Positions 1 to 7,021 of a stretch of DNA of 8,118 nt are shown one piece after another; the stretch's first letter is position 1; every line of letters begins with the position of its first letter. The stretch lies in contig JAAYZM010000277.1 of NCBI GenBank assembly GCA_012514835.1, positions 1-8,118 of the forward strand, in the 5' to 3' direction. The translations under genes were made by a program, and so were the position numbers. Below the pieces are notes generated by a model. That model saw only the letters and a list, made by a program, of their open reading frames with translations. It ran no database searches and was not told where the DNA came from. The DNA is from Actinomycetales bacterium (GTDB taxonomy: Bacteria > Actinomycetota > Actinomycetes > Actinomycetales > Cellulomonadaceae).

Positions 1-397
1 CGACCTCGAGCTTCTCGTCCTCGCCGAGGACCAGGCCGCCTTCGCGTTCGAGACCATCGCGGCCCGCTCGCCCGAGGGCGGTGTCCGCAACCGCGCGCTC
101 GCCGCGGCCACCCGGCACCGCGTGACGTCCGAGGCGTGGGCGCGCCTCGCGGGGCTCACCGAACCAGGCCTCGACCCGCGGGCCGTGTCCTACGCCCTGG
201 GCGGGTCCGCGGACACCGAGGAGTCGCGCGCGGTGCTCGGCGCCGACGTCGAGCAGGCGCTCGTGGTGAGCTACGCGGCGCTCGTCGCGCTCGCGGAGCC
301 CGGGTCGCGCGCCGAGCTCGCCGAGCTCCACACGCTCGCGACGGAGTCCGCGCGCCGGTGGGGTCTCGGTCCGACGGCGTTCCCCGGGCTCGACTGA
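1..397 (+). CDS. DUF4439 ferritin-like domain protein, C-terminal part
   Basis: The reading frame is open from the window edge (first full codon at base 2) to a TGA at 395-397, giving 131 visible residues; the N-terminus lies outside. The fragment begins with a helix containing AEDQAAFAFE, then a second helix ending in ATRHR. This spacing of Glu and His on paired helices fits the ferritin-like DUF4439 family, as does the ending AFPGLD, which resembles the usual family C-terminus. From memory, in mycobacteria a DUF4439 gene also lies convergent to proS, as here, so context supports the call. The function of DUF4439 proteins is not established; metal binding is only inferred from the fold. The GTG at 122 is an internal codon rather than the start, because the homologous sequence continues upstream of it. 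Confidence 0.8.
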   Translation, partial: DLELLVLAEDQAAFAFETIAARSPEGGVRNRALAAATRHRVTSEAWARLAGLTEPGLDPRAVSYALGGSADTEESRAVLGADVEQALVVSYAALVALAEPGSRAELAELHTLATESARRWGLGPTAFPGLD

Positions 398-401
398 CGC
401 A

Positions 402-423
402 CCGCCCACCCGTTCGGGGGCGG
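402..423. terminator. GC-rich hairpin between convergent gene ends
   Basis: The 39-bp gap between the DUF4439 stop and the proS stop contains CCGCCC (402-407) and GGGCGG (418-423) as perfect inverted arms. A further short CC/GG pairing is possible inside, after a bulged A. The hairpin is symmetric enough to fold in both transcripts and sits right after both stop codons, so a bidirectional terminator is the simplest reading. No T-run follows on either strand, so it would have to work as a U-less hairpin or together with Rho. Confidence 0.5.
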
Positions 424-436
424 CACGGCGCTCGCG

Positions 437-2227
437 TCAGCCCTCGAGGAGCTCGGCGACGGTCGCCGCGATCGTCTCGCTCGCACCGTCCACCGCGACG
501 TGCTGCGGCTCGCCGCCCGCGCGACGGCGCACCTCGACGGTGCCCTCGGCGAGGCCACGACCGACCACCACGAGGACGGGCACGCCCAAGAGCTCGGCGT
601 CGGCGAACTTCACACCGGGCGAGACCTTGAACCTGTCGTCGTAGAGGACCTCGACGCCGCGCCCCTCGAGCTCGCCCGCGATCTTCTCGGCGGCCTCGAA
701 CACCGCGGCGTCCTTGCCCGTCGCGACGACGTGCACGTGCGCGGGCGCGACGTGCGCGGGCCACACGAGCCCGGCGTTGTCGTGGTTGGCCTCCGCGAGC
801 GCCGCGAGGACACGCGAGACGCCGATCCCGTAGGAGCCCATCGTGACCGTGACGGCCTTGCCGTTCTGGTCGAGCACCTTGAGGCCGAGCGCCTCGGCGT
901 ACTTGCGGCCGAGCGCGAAGATGTGGCCGATCTCGATCCCGCGCGCGAGCTCGAGCGGGCCCGAGCCGTCCGGCGCGGGGTCGCCCGCGCGCACCTCGGC
1001 GGCCTCGACGGTGCCGTCGGCCGTGAAGTCCCGGCCCGCGACGAGGTCGAACACGTGCTTGCCGGCCACGTTGGCGCCCGTGATCCAGCGCGTTCCGGGC
1101 ACGACCCGCGGGTCGAGGAGGTAGCGCACGCCCGTCGAGACACCGTCGGCGTCCAGCGGCGCGTTGGGACCCAGGACGGCGGGGCCCAGGTATCCCTTGA
1201 CGATCTCGGGGCGCGCCTTGAGGTCCTCGTCCGTGGCGACCTCGACCTCGGCGGGCGCGACGGCGGCCTCGAGCCGCTTCGCGTCGACCTCGCGGTCCCC
1301 CGGCAGGCCCACGACGAGGAGCTCGCGCGTACCGTCGGGCTGACGCAGGGCGACGACGACGTTCTTCAGGGTGTCCGCGCCCGTCCACGGCCGGTCGGCA
1401 CGCGGGAAGGTCGCGTTGGCGTGCGCCACGAGCGTCTCGATCGTGGGGGTGTCAGGGGTGTCCTCGACGTGGGCCGCGGGCAGGCCGTCGAGGTCGATCG
1501 ACTCCGGCACCGGGGTGGTGACGGCCTCGACGTTCGCCGTGTAGCCGCCGGGCGAGCGCACGAACGTGTCCTCGCCGATCGCCGTCGGCGTGAGGAACTC
1601 TTCCGAGCGCGAGCCGCCCATCGCGCCCGAGGTGGCCGCGACGATCACGTACTCGAGACCGAGCCGGGTGAAGATCCGCTGGTAGGCACCGCGCTGACGC
1701 TCGTAGGAGGCCTCGAGCCCTGCGTCGTCCACGTCGAAGGAGTACGCGTCCTTCATGATGAACTCGCGCCCGCGGATGAGGCCTGCGCGGGGACGCGCCT
1801 CGTCGCGGTACTTCGTCTGGATCTGGTAGAGCGCGAGCGGGAGGTCCTTGTACGAGGAGTACAGGTCCTTCACCAGGAGCGTGAACATCTCCTCGTGCGT
1901 GGGCGCGAGCAGGTAGTCGTTCTCGCGGCGGTCCTTGAGGCGGAAGATGTTGGGGCCGTACTCGGTCCACCGACCCGTCGCCTCGTAGGGCTCCTTCGGG
2001 AGCAGCGCGGGGAAGTGCACCTCTTGCGCGTCGATCGCGGCCATCTCCTCGCGGACCACCTGCTCGACCTTCGCGAGCACGCGCAGACCGAGCGGGAGCC
2101 ACGTGTAGATCCCGGGCGCCGCGCGACGGATGTAGCCCGCCCGCACGAGGAGGCGGTGAGAGGCCACCTCGGCGTCGACGGGGTCTTCGCGCAGCGTGCG
2201 CAGGAACAGGGAGGACATCCGCAGCAT
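437..2227 (-). CDS. proS: Prolyl-tRNA synthetase, bacterial type with editing insertion
   Basis: Cytoplasmic class II aminoacyl-tRNA synthetase that charges tRNA(Pro) with proline using ATP. The product is 596 residues, the normal length for the bacterial type. Visible landmarks, in order: PGIYTWLPLG (38-47); the TxE proline-site segment APTHEE (108-113); motif 2 around RDEARPRAGLIRGREF (141-156) followed by MKDAYSFD; an insertion of about 170 residues (roughly 225-400), the expected place of the INS editing domain that hydrolyses Ala-tRNA(Pro), with a Lys in LKNVVV (K288) likely matching the E. coli editing Lys; HIFALGRKY (435-443); motif 3 GYGIGVSR-like with GxGxxR (G467, G469, R472); and a C-terminal anticodon-binding domain (about 490-596). 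The ATG at 2227 (MLRMSS) is preferred. An in-frame ATG at 2218 gives MSSLFLRTL and is the alternative. The frame stays open upstream to 2617, but that extension is low-complexity and runs into the divergent gene. No frameshift or missing motif is seen. Confidence 0.97.
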   Translation of the reverse strand: MLRMSSLFLRTLREDPVDAEVASHRLLVRAGYIRRAAPGIYTWLPLGLRVLAKVEQVVREEMAAIDAQEVHFPALLPKEPYEATGRWTEYGPNIFRLKDRRENDYLLAPTHEEMFTLLVKDLYSSYKDLPLALYQIQTKYRDEARPRAGLIRGREFIMKDAYSFDVDDAGLEASYERQRGAYQRIFTRLGLEYVIVAATSGAMGGSRSEEFLTPTAIGEDTFVRSPGGYTANVEAVTTPVPESIDLDGLPAAHVEDTPDTPTIETLVAHANATFPRADRPWTGADTLKNVVVALRQPDGTRELLVVGLPGDREVDAKRLEAAVAPAEVEVATDEDLKARPEIVKGYLGPAVLGPNAPLDADGVSTGVRYLLDPRVVPGTRWITGANVAGKHVFDLVAGRDFTADGTVEAAEVRAGDPAPDGSGPLELARGIEIGHIFALGRKYAEALGLKVLDQNGKAVTVTMGSYGIGVSRVLAALAEANHDNAGLVWPAHVAPAHVHVVATGKDAAVFEAAEKIAGELEGRGVEVLYDDRFKVSPGVKFADAELLGVPVLVVVGRGLAEGTVEVRRRAGGEPQHVAVDGASETIAATVAELLEG

Positions 2228-2234
2228 GGGCGCA

Positions 2235-2240
2235 AGCCTA
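2235..2240 (-). promoter_or_regulatory. Putative proS -10 element, leaderless start
   Basis: Read on the minus strand, TAGGCT (TANNNT form) ends 7 bases before the proS ATG at 2227, so transcription would start at or within a base of the A of ATG. No Shine-Dalgarno sequence lies at the normal distance; the nearest GGAGG is about 18 bases upstream of the ATG. Leaderless mRNAs with this layout are common in actinobacteria. No good -35 match is visible; GTGATC with a 19-base spacer is the best I find. Confidence 0.5.
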
Positions 2241-2268
2241 GTGCGCCTCCGGCGGTACCGATCACTGG

Positions 2269-2277
2269 TTATCCACA
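2269..2277 (+). promoter_or_regulatory. Perfect DnaA box (TTATCCACA) in divergent promoter region
   Basis: The 9-mer TTATCCACA matches the strict DnaA box consensus TTATNCACA exactly. It lies between proS and the large membrane gene, about 42-50 bases upstream of the inferred proS transcription start and 91 bases upstream of the membrane gene's ATG. I saw no second box nearby and no AT-rich unwinding region, so this is not an origin. A single high-affinity box could act as a DnaA-controlled promoter site. A chance match is possible but less likely for a 9-mer containing TTAT in very GC-rich DNA. Confidence 0.55.
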
Positions 2278-2282
2278 GGCGA

Positions 2283-2348
2283 CCGGGGGTGCCCGGCGGC
2301 CCGAGGCCCCCTTCCGCAAGGATGTGCGCGATGCCGTGACCAGCACGG
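2283..2348 (+). promoter_or_regulatory. Two small hairpins in the leader of the large membrane gene
   Basis: Two inverted repeats sit between the DnaA box and the ribosome binding site: CCGGG-GGTG-CCCGG (2283-2296) and CCGTG-ACCAG-CACGG (2334-2348). The second ends 8 bases before the Shine-Dalgarno sequence. They could structure the 5' leader of the downstream mRNA or be operator-like sites. Short GC stems arise easily by chance in DNA of this composition. I could not identify a convincing plus-strand -10 element in this interval. Confidence 0.2.
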
Positions 2349-2356
2349 GGTCCTGC

Positions 2357-2363
2357 GGAGGTG
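2357..2363 (+). promoter_or_regulatory. Strong Shine-Dalgarno fixing the start at 2368
   Basis: GGAGGTG lies just upstream of the ATG at 2368, with 6 bases between GGAGG and the ATG. This supports 2368 over the in-frame ATG at 2380 as the start of the large membrane gene. The bases GGTGCACC between the site and the start codon form an 8-bp palindrome. Confidence 0.75.
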
Positions 2364-2367
2364 CACC

Positions 2368-5300
2368 ATGACGGGGACGATGCGAGCCGGGTGGTACCCG
2401 GACCCCGAGCGCCGGGCTGACGCCCGGTGGTGGGACGGCGTGTGGTGGACGGCGTGGGAGTCCGACGGCGACACGCCTCGGCTCGGTGCGCACCCGGCGC
2501 CCGCGCGCGGGCCGGCACCCGCCGACCTGCCCGCGCTCGCGTACGTCCGGACGACCTTCCTCGCCGAGGCCCGGCACCGCGGGGTGCTCGCGGGCGAGCA
2601 CGTCGACACGCTCGCACGGCTCACGGACCAGCTCGCCGTCGAGGCCGTGGGGCCGCACGCGGCGCCCGCGGTGGTGCCCGCGCCTCCCGGTCCGCCGGTC
2701 CCCGTGGCGCCGGTCCCGGTGGCACCGGTCCCGGTGCCTCCCCCACCGCCGCGCGCCGCGTCGTGGGCCACGCCCGCTCAGGCTCCAGCCTCGACGCCTC
2801 GACCCGCACCGAGGCCGCGGCAGCACGCACCGGCCGCTGTCCAGGTCTCCCGGGTCTCGCGGTGGTGGCGCGCGAGCAGGCTCCGCCTCGACACCGACCT
2901 CACGGTCCACGGACTGACCTACCTCGGTGTGCTCCTGCTCTTCGTCGGCGTGTTCGGCCTCGTCGCGTTCGCGTTCGGTGACGTCGAGCCCGGGCTGAGG
3001 CCCGTCGCCGAGATCGCGGTCGCCGCCGTGCCGTTCGTCGCGGCCTGGCTGCTCGCGCGCAGCGGGGCCCGGTTCGTCGCGCGGGCCATGATCGCCGTGG
3101 GCGGGCTGATCCTGCCCGTCATGGTGGTGACCTCGATGGTCGACGGCTTCGGGCTGCCACCCGACCTCCACGGGCCGGCGCTGCCCCTCGTCGCGGGGTT
3201 GGCGTGCGCGGCCGTCGCCGCGGCGTACGCACTGCGGACGTGGCGCCGTCCCGACTCGGCGCTCGGCGTCATGGTCGCGCCCGCCATATGGTTCGCCGCG
3301 GGGATCGGCGCGCTCGCGCTCGGGCGGCCCGCACCGCGCGGTGAGGACGTCGCCGTGCCCGGCAGCGCGCAGGTGATGGTCATCGCGCTCGCGGTCCTCG
3401 CGACCACGTGGTGGGCCCAGCGCACAGCGACCCTCCCGGCCGGAGCTCGAGCGGCCGCTCCCGCCGGGATGGTCGTCACGGCGGCCCTCGCCCTCGTCGC
3501 CGGGGTGGCCGAGGGGTGGCCCCTCGTGCCGACCCTCGTCACGACGGCGGCCCTCGCCCTCACCCTCGTCCTGTGCGTGGAACGGCACCGCGCCGACGTG
3601 CTCGTGGGCGCATGGCTCGCCGTCGTCGTCCGCGTGGTGACGATCGAGGAGGAGACCCCGCTGCTCACGGAGCACGTGGCCGCGCCGGGCGCGGCGCTCG
3701 GGGCCAAGCCCGCCCTGCTGCTCGCCGCGCTCCTCGCGGGCGCCGGCCTGCTCGAGCTGATGGTCCGTCGCGCCCGAGGGTCTGACGTCGCGTTCGCCAT
3801 GCTCGGCTGGGCCCTCGTGATCCTCTCGGGACTCGGTGCGCTGCACGCCGACGGCGCGTGGTGGGGACTGGCCGGTGCGGTCGCACTCACCGCATGGGCA
3901 CCCGTGCGTCGCGTGTCCCCGCCGCCGCTGCACGGCGCGGGCGTCACGCTCGACGTGATCGCCGCCGTCGTGCCGGTCGCCGCGGTCGCGAACGTGTGGC
4001 TGCACCACGGCGGGACGTGGGCCGGGACGCTCCTCGCCGTCCTCGCTCTCGGGGTGGCCCCTCTCGCTCGGGGACGCTTGCGGCGCGGCCCGAAGGACAT
4101 CCTCTGGTGGACGTGGTGGGCCTGGGCCGTCTCGCTCACGGTGCTCGCCGCGGTGGTGCTCTGGGCCACCGGGCTGGTCGCGTACGGCTTCGGTCCGGAG
4201 CGCGCCGTCGTCCCCGTGATGCTCGCGCTCGCCGTCGCGGCGCTCGTCGCGGGTCCCCCACCCCCGGCCACCACCGTGATGCTCGCGACCCCCGTGGTCT
4301 GGGGATGGTGGCTCGCCGTGGCCGGGGCCGCCGGGTGGGGCCGAGGAACGGTGACGTTCGGGTTCGTGGTGCTCGGCCTCGGCGCCGTCGTCGCGGCCCA
4401 CGCGGGAGGTGCGGACCTGAGCCCCGCACGACGGCGGGCCGCACTCGCGACCGCGTCTGCCGGGCTCGCCACGCTGGCGGTGTCGGCCGCTGGCCCGATG
4501 GACGGGCGTACCCGCACCGTCATCCTCACGGCCGCCACGCTCGCGTGGCTCGTCACCGCGATCCTGGGCGACCTCGAGCGCTCGCCCGTCGGCGCGGCGC
4601 TCGACTGCGCCCAGGGGCTGCGGTCCCTGCCCTGGGTCCTCGTGATCCTCGGGACACCTCTCACGGCGATCGTGGGCCTCGACGCCTTCGACCTCGTCCG
4701 GATCGACGCGCCCTGGTGGACGGCCCCGATCATCGTCGCCGCGCTCGGGTGCGCCGCCGCCACGCGGGTCCGTACCCCGGTGCGGCTGAGCCCCGTGCTG
4801 CCGTGGTCCGCCCTCGCGCTCGCGGCGCTCGCCGTGGGGATCACGCCCGCAGGGCCTGACGGGTCAGGCCAGTTCGGGAGCTGGCCGACGGCGGTCGCGC
4901 TCGGCACCCTCGTGCTGGTGGGCCCCGTGGTCCGCGAGCGCGACGCGGTGCTCACGTGGGTGTCGTGGTTGGCCCTCGCGCCGTGCGTCGGGGTCACCGT
5001 GTGGGCGGGATCGCTCTTCGTGCGCACCCTCGGCAGCGCCTCGGTCACGGCGGGCACGCTCGTCGTCGTGGGTGGGGTGCTCGCCACGGGTGCGCTCCTC
5101 GTGGACCGAGCGCGTCCGAGCTCGCCTCGTGCCTTTCCCAGGCGCGCTGCCGCCATTCCGCCGTACCTCGTGGGCACGGTGCAGCTCGCGCTGGGCACGC
5201 TCGTGTCCTTGGCGCTCGCGCTGCGGAGCGCCTTCGAGCTGGGCTCCGTCGACGCGGACACCGCTGGCATCCTGCTGCTGGCCGCGGCAGTCTTCGCCAC

Positions 5301-7017
5301 CGCGATCGCGGGGCTCGGTGGCGTCGGCACCGTCGGCGCGCTCACGGTGCTCGTGGCCTGGCTCGGGACACGCCTGCTGGTCGCCCCTGCGGGCGGGTGG
5401 TTCGACGTCGCGACGGCCGGGATCTGCCTGCTCGCCGCTCTCGGCGCGTCGCTCGTCCGGCCCACGGTGCCCGAACGGCTTGAGCCCCGGTGGGCCCGCT
5501 GGGACGTGCCCCTGGCCGTGTCCGCGGCCCTGCCGGCGATCACGGCCCTCGGTGCCGCGAGCACCCACGAGCGGTCCGCGGTGTACGTGGTGGTCGGTGG
5601 ACTCGCGATCGGCACCGGGGTGCGGCTTGCCCGGTTGCGCGCGACGAGCGAGGTGCTCGCCGCCGTCGGGAGCATGCTCGTGCTGCTCGGTGCCGCGTGG
5701 GCGAGCCGTGGCTGGGCGGTGGTGACGCTCGTGGGGCTGTCCGCGGCCCACACCGCGCTCGCGGCACTGCGCGAGTCGGGTGCGTGGCGAACGGCGCGCC
5801 AGTGGGTCGGTGCGGTGCTTGCCGCCGTCGCGTGGCTCGTGTGGGTGAGCGGCCCGACGGCTCTCGGTGGCGCCGCCCAGCTCCGGGTGGACGTCACCGC
5901 CGTCGGCGCGGCCCTCGTGGCACTCGGTGTGGTGGGAGCGACGGCCGCGCGGCGGCTCGACGCTTCGTGGTGCGCGCCGTGGGGCGGGCTCGGTGCCTCG
6001 CTCGCCGTGGGCGCGGGGCTCGCGTCCTTCTGGGCGGACGGGGTCGCGGTGAGCTGGTGGCAGGGGGGTGCGTGGGCGCTCCTCGCGATCACCGCGGTGC
6101 TCGTCGGCCAGCTCTCGGGGCAGCGCGCCGAGACAGAGCCGGACGCGTGGCGCACCGGGTGGCGGGTCGCGGCCGTGGCCCCGGCGCTCGCTGCGGTGCT
6201 CACGGGCCTGGCGGCGGCCTCCGCGACGCCGCTCGCGCGGGTCACGGTGCTCACCGGGGTGGCCCTCGGGACCGCCGTCGTCGTCGTGGCCGTCGCGCGC
6301 GCTGGACGCCCCGCCCTCACGACGCCCCTCGTGGTCTTCGGAACCGCCACCCTCGCGGTGGCGGCGGGGTTCGCCTTCGCCGATCCCGCCGCGCCGCGCG
6401 CGTTCGGCGCCATGGTGCTCGCAGCCGCCGCGGTGCAGGCGGCCGCCTACGGGGTGGCGTTGCGACGCCTCGGGCTCCGGCTCTCGGCGCCACTGCTCGC
6501 GTGGCTCGCGTGGGCCGTCTACGCCTCGGACGCGTTCGGGGGCGTCGCGATCTGGTACACGGTCTCCGTGGGGCTCGCGACGATCTGCGTGGTCGAGCTG
6601 TGGCGGGCGGACCGCCGTCGTCGTGGGCTCCGGGCGAACGAGCCCGCGGTCGCGGCGCTCGACGTCGCGGGCATCGCCTTCCTCGTGGTCGCGTCGTTCG
6701 TCGCCGCGTTCACGACCTCCGTGTGGCACGCCCTGGTCGCGGCCGGGATCGGGGTGCTCGTCTTCCTGTGGGCCGTGGTGACACGGGTCCGGCGCCGTCT
6801 CCTCGCCGGCGTGATCATCGTGCTCACCGGCCTCGTGGTCGCCGTGCTGCTTCCGCTCGTGGCCGTGGTCCCCGCGTGGGGTGGCGCCGCGCTGTGGGTG
6901 GCCGTCGCCGTGGTGGGGCTGCTCGTGGTGCTCGCCGCGACGTTGCTCGAGCGCGGACGGACGGCGGTGCGCACCGGGCGCGCGCGGCTGCGTACCGCGA
7001 CGCGGGGCTGGGAGTGA
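2368..7017 (+). CDS. Giant polytopic membrane protein with N-terminal DUF2510 domain
   Basis: A 1549-residue protein. Residues 7-31 are a DUF2510 domain (AGWYPDP, then RWWDGVWWTAWE), a short Trp-rich module common at the N-termini of actinobacterial membrane proteins. Residues about 54-93 are probably helical and polar. Residues 96-165 are a Pro/Ala/Val-rich linker. Hydrophobic segments then run from about 183 to 1526; by eye I count about 45-48, the first at 183-203 and the last at about 1509-1526. The region before the first helix and the C-terminal tail (1531-1546, seven Arg) are basic, so both ends are probably cytoplasmic and the helix number even. No catalytic motif, ATPase, protease or transporter signature is evident. 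From memory it most resembles very large actinobacterial membrane proteins named after SCO7613, whose role is unknown; this family call is tentative (about 0.5). It is divergent from proS, ends 4 bp from GNAT, and its base usage matches its neighbours. The frame is intact throughout. Confidence 0.93.
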   Translation: MTGTMRAGWYPDPERRADARWWDGVWWTAWESDGDTPRLGAHPAPARGPAPADLPALAYVRTTFLAEARHRGVLAGEHVDTLARLTDQLAVEAVGPHAAPAVVPAPPGPPVPVAPVPVAPVPVPPPPPRAASWATPAQAPASTPRPAPRPRQHAPAAVQVSRVSRWWRASRLRLDTDLTVHGLTYLGVLLLFVGVFGLVAFAFGDVEPGLRPVAEIAVAAVPFVAAWLLARSGARFVARAMIAVGGLILPVMVVTSMVDGFGLPPDLHGPALPLVAGLACAAVAAAYALRTWRRPDSALGVMVAPAIWFAAGIGALALGRPAPRGEDVAVPGSAQVMVIALAVLATTWWAQRTATLPAGARAAAPAGMVVTAALALVAGVAEGWPLVPTLVTTAALALTLVLCVERHRADVLVGAWLAVVVRVVTIEEETPLLTEHVAAPGAALGAKPALLLAALLAGAGLLELMVRRARGSDVAFAMLGWALVILSGLGALHADGAWWGLAGAVALTAWAPVRRVSPPPLHGAGVTLDVIAAVVPVAAVANVWLHHGGTWAGTLLAVLALGVAPLARGRLRRGPKDILWWTWWAWAVSLTVLAAVVLWATGLVAYGFGPERAVVPVMLALAVAALVAGPPPPATTVMLATPVVWGWWLAVAGAAGWGRGTVTFGFVVLGLGAVVAAHAGGADLSPARRRAALATASAGLATLAVSAAGPMDGRTRTVILTAATLAWLVTAILGDLERSPVGAALDCAQGLRSLPWVLVILGTPLTAIVGLDAFDLVRIDAPWWTAPIIVAALGCAAATRVRTPVRLSPVLPWSALALAALAVGITPAGPDGSGQFGSWPTAVALGTLVLVGPVVRERDAVLTWVSWLALAPCVGVTVWAGSLFVRTLGSASVTAGTLVVVGGVLATGALLVDRARPSSPRAFPRRAAAIPPYLVGTVQLALGTLVSLALALRSAFELGSVDADTAGILLLAAAVFATAIAGLGGVGTVGALTVLVAWLGTRLLVAPAGGWFDVATAGICLLAALGASLVRPTVPERLEPRWARWDVPLAVSAALPAITALGAASTHERSAVYVVVGGLAIGTGVRLARLRATSEVLAAVGSMLVLLGAAWASRGWAVVTLVGLSAAHTALAALRESGAWRTARQWVGAVLAAVAWLVWVSGPTALGGAAQLRVDVTAVGAALVALGVVGATAARRLDASWCAPWGGLGASLAVGAGLASFWADGVAVSWWQGGAWALLAITAVLVGQLSGQRAETEPDAWRTGWRVAAVAPALAAVLTGLAAASATPLARVTVLTGVALGTAVVVVAVARAGRPALTTPLVVFGTATLAVAAGFAFADPAAPRAFGAMVLAAAAVQAAAYGVALRRLGLRLSAPLLAWLAWAVYASDAFGGVAIWYTVSVGLATICVVELWRADRRRRGLRANEPAVAALDVAGIAFLVVASFVAAFTTSVWHALVAAGIGVLVFLWAVVTRVRRRLLAGVIIVLTGLVVAVLLPLVAVVPAWGGAALWVAVAVVGLLVVLAATLLERGRTAVRTGRARLRTATRGWE
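2695..2739 (+). repeat. Three tandem 15-bp units encoding a Pro-Val linker
   Basis: Three consecutive 15-bp units based on CCGGTCCCGGTGGCA differ at a few positions and encode PVPVA, PVPVA and PVPVP (residues 110-124), followed by a run of Pro. They lie in the flexible linker between the DUF2510 head and the membrane domain. The multiple of three keeps the frame, so slippage could change linker length without harm. Confidence 0.8.
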
Positions 7018-7021
7018 GGGC

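Noticed and set aside
2269..2277. The DnaA box as part of a replication origin
   Set aside because: It is a single box without an AT-rich region or the dnaA/dnaN neighbours expected at an actinobacterial origin.
2261..2367. Promoter -10 for the giant membrane gene (AAGGAT or GGTTAT)
   Set aside because: Neither hexamer is close enough to TANNNT and no -35 is suitably placed; the promoter must be here or upstream, but I cannot locate it.
500..2371. Plus-strand open frame of 623 codons antisense to proS
   Set aside because: It lies opposite a certain proS gene, its product is Arg/Asp/Val-rich low complexity with no recognisable domain, and such frames are expected from third-position GC bias.
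2228..2617. N-terminal extension of proS up to base 2617
   Set aside because: The frame is open but the added residues are Arg/Pro-rich, do not belong to ProRS, and would run through the divergent promoter region and into the membrane gene.
3286..3288. Rare ATA isoleucine codon in the giant gene (codon 307)
   Set aside because: It is one isolated rare codon in otherwise typical usage; it is not evidence of transfer or regulation.
2919..6413. Minus-strand open frame of 1164 codons antisense to the giant membrane gene
   Set aside because: The product is a Ser/Ala/Thr/Pro/Arg-rich mixture without domains; the opposite strand gives a coherent membrane protein with a DUF2510 head and a good ribosome binding site.
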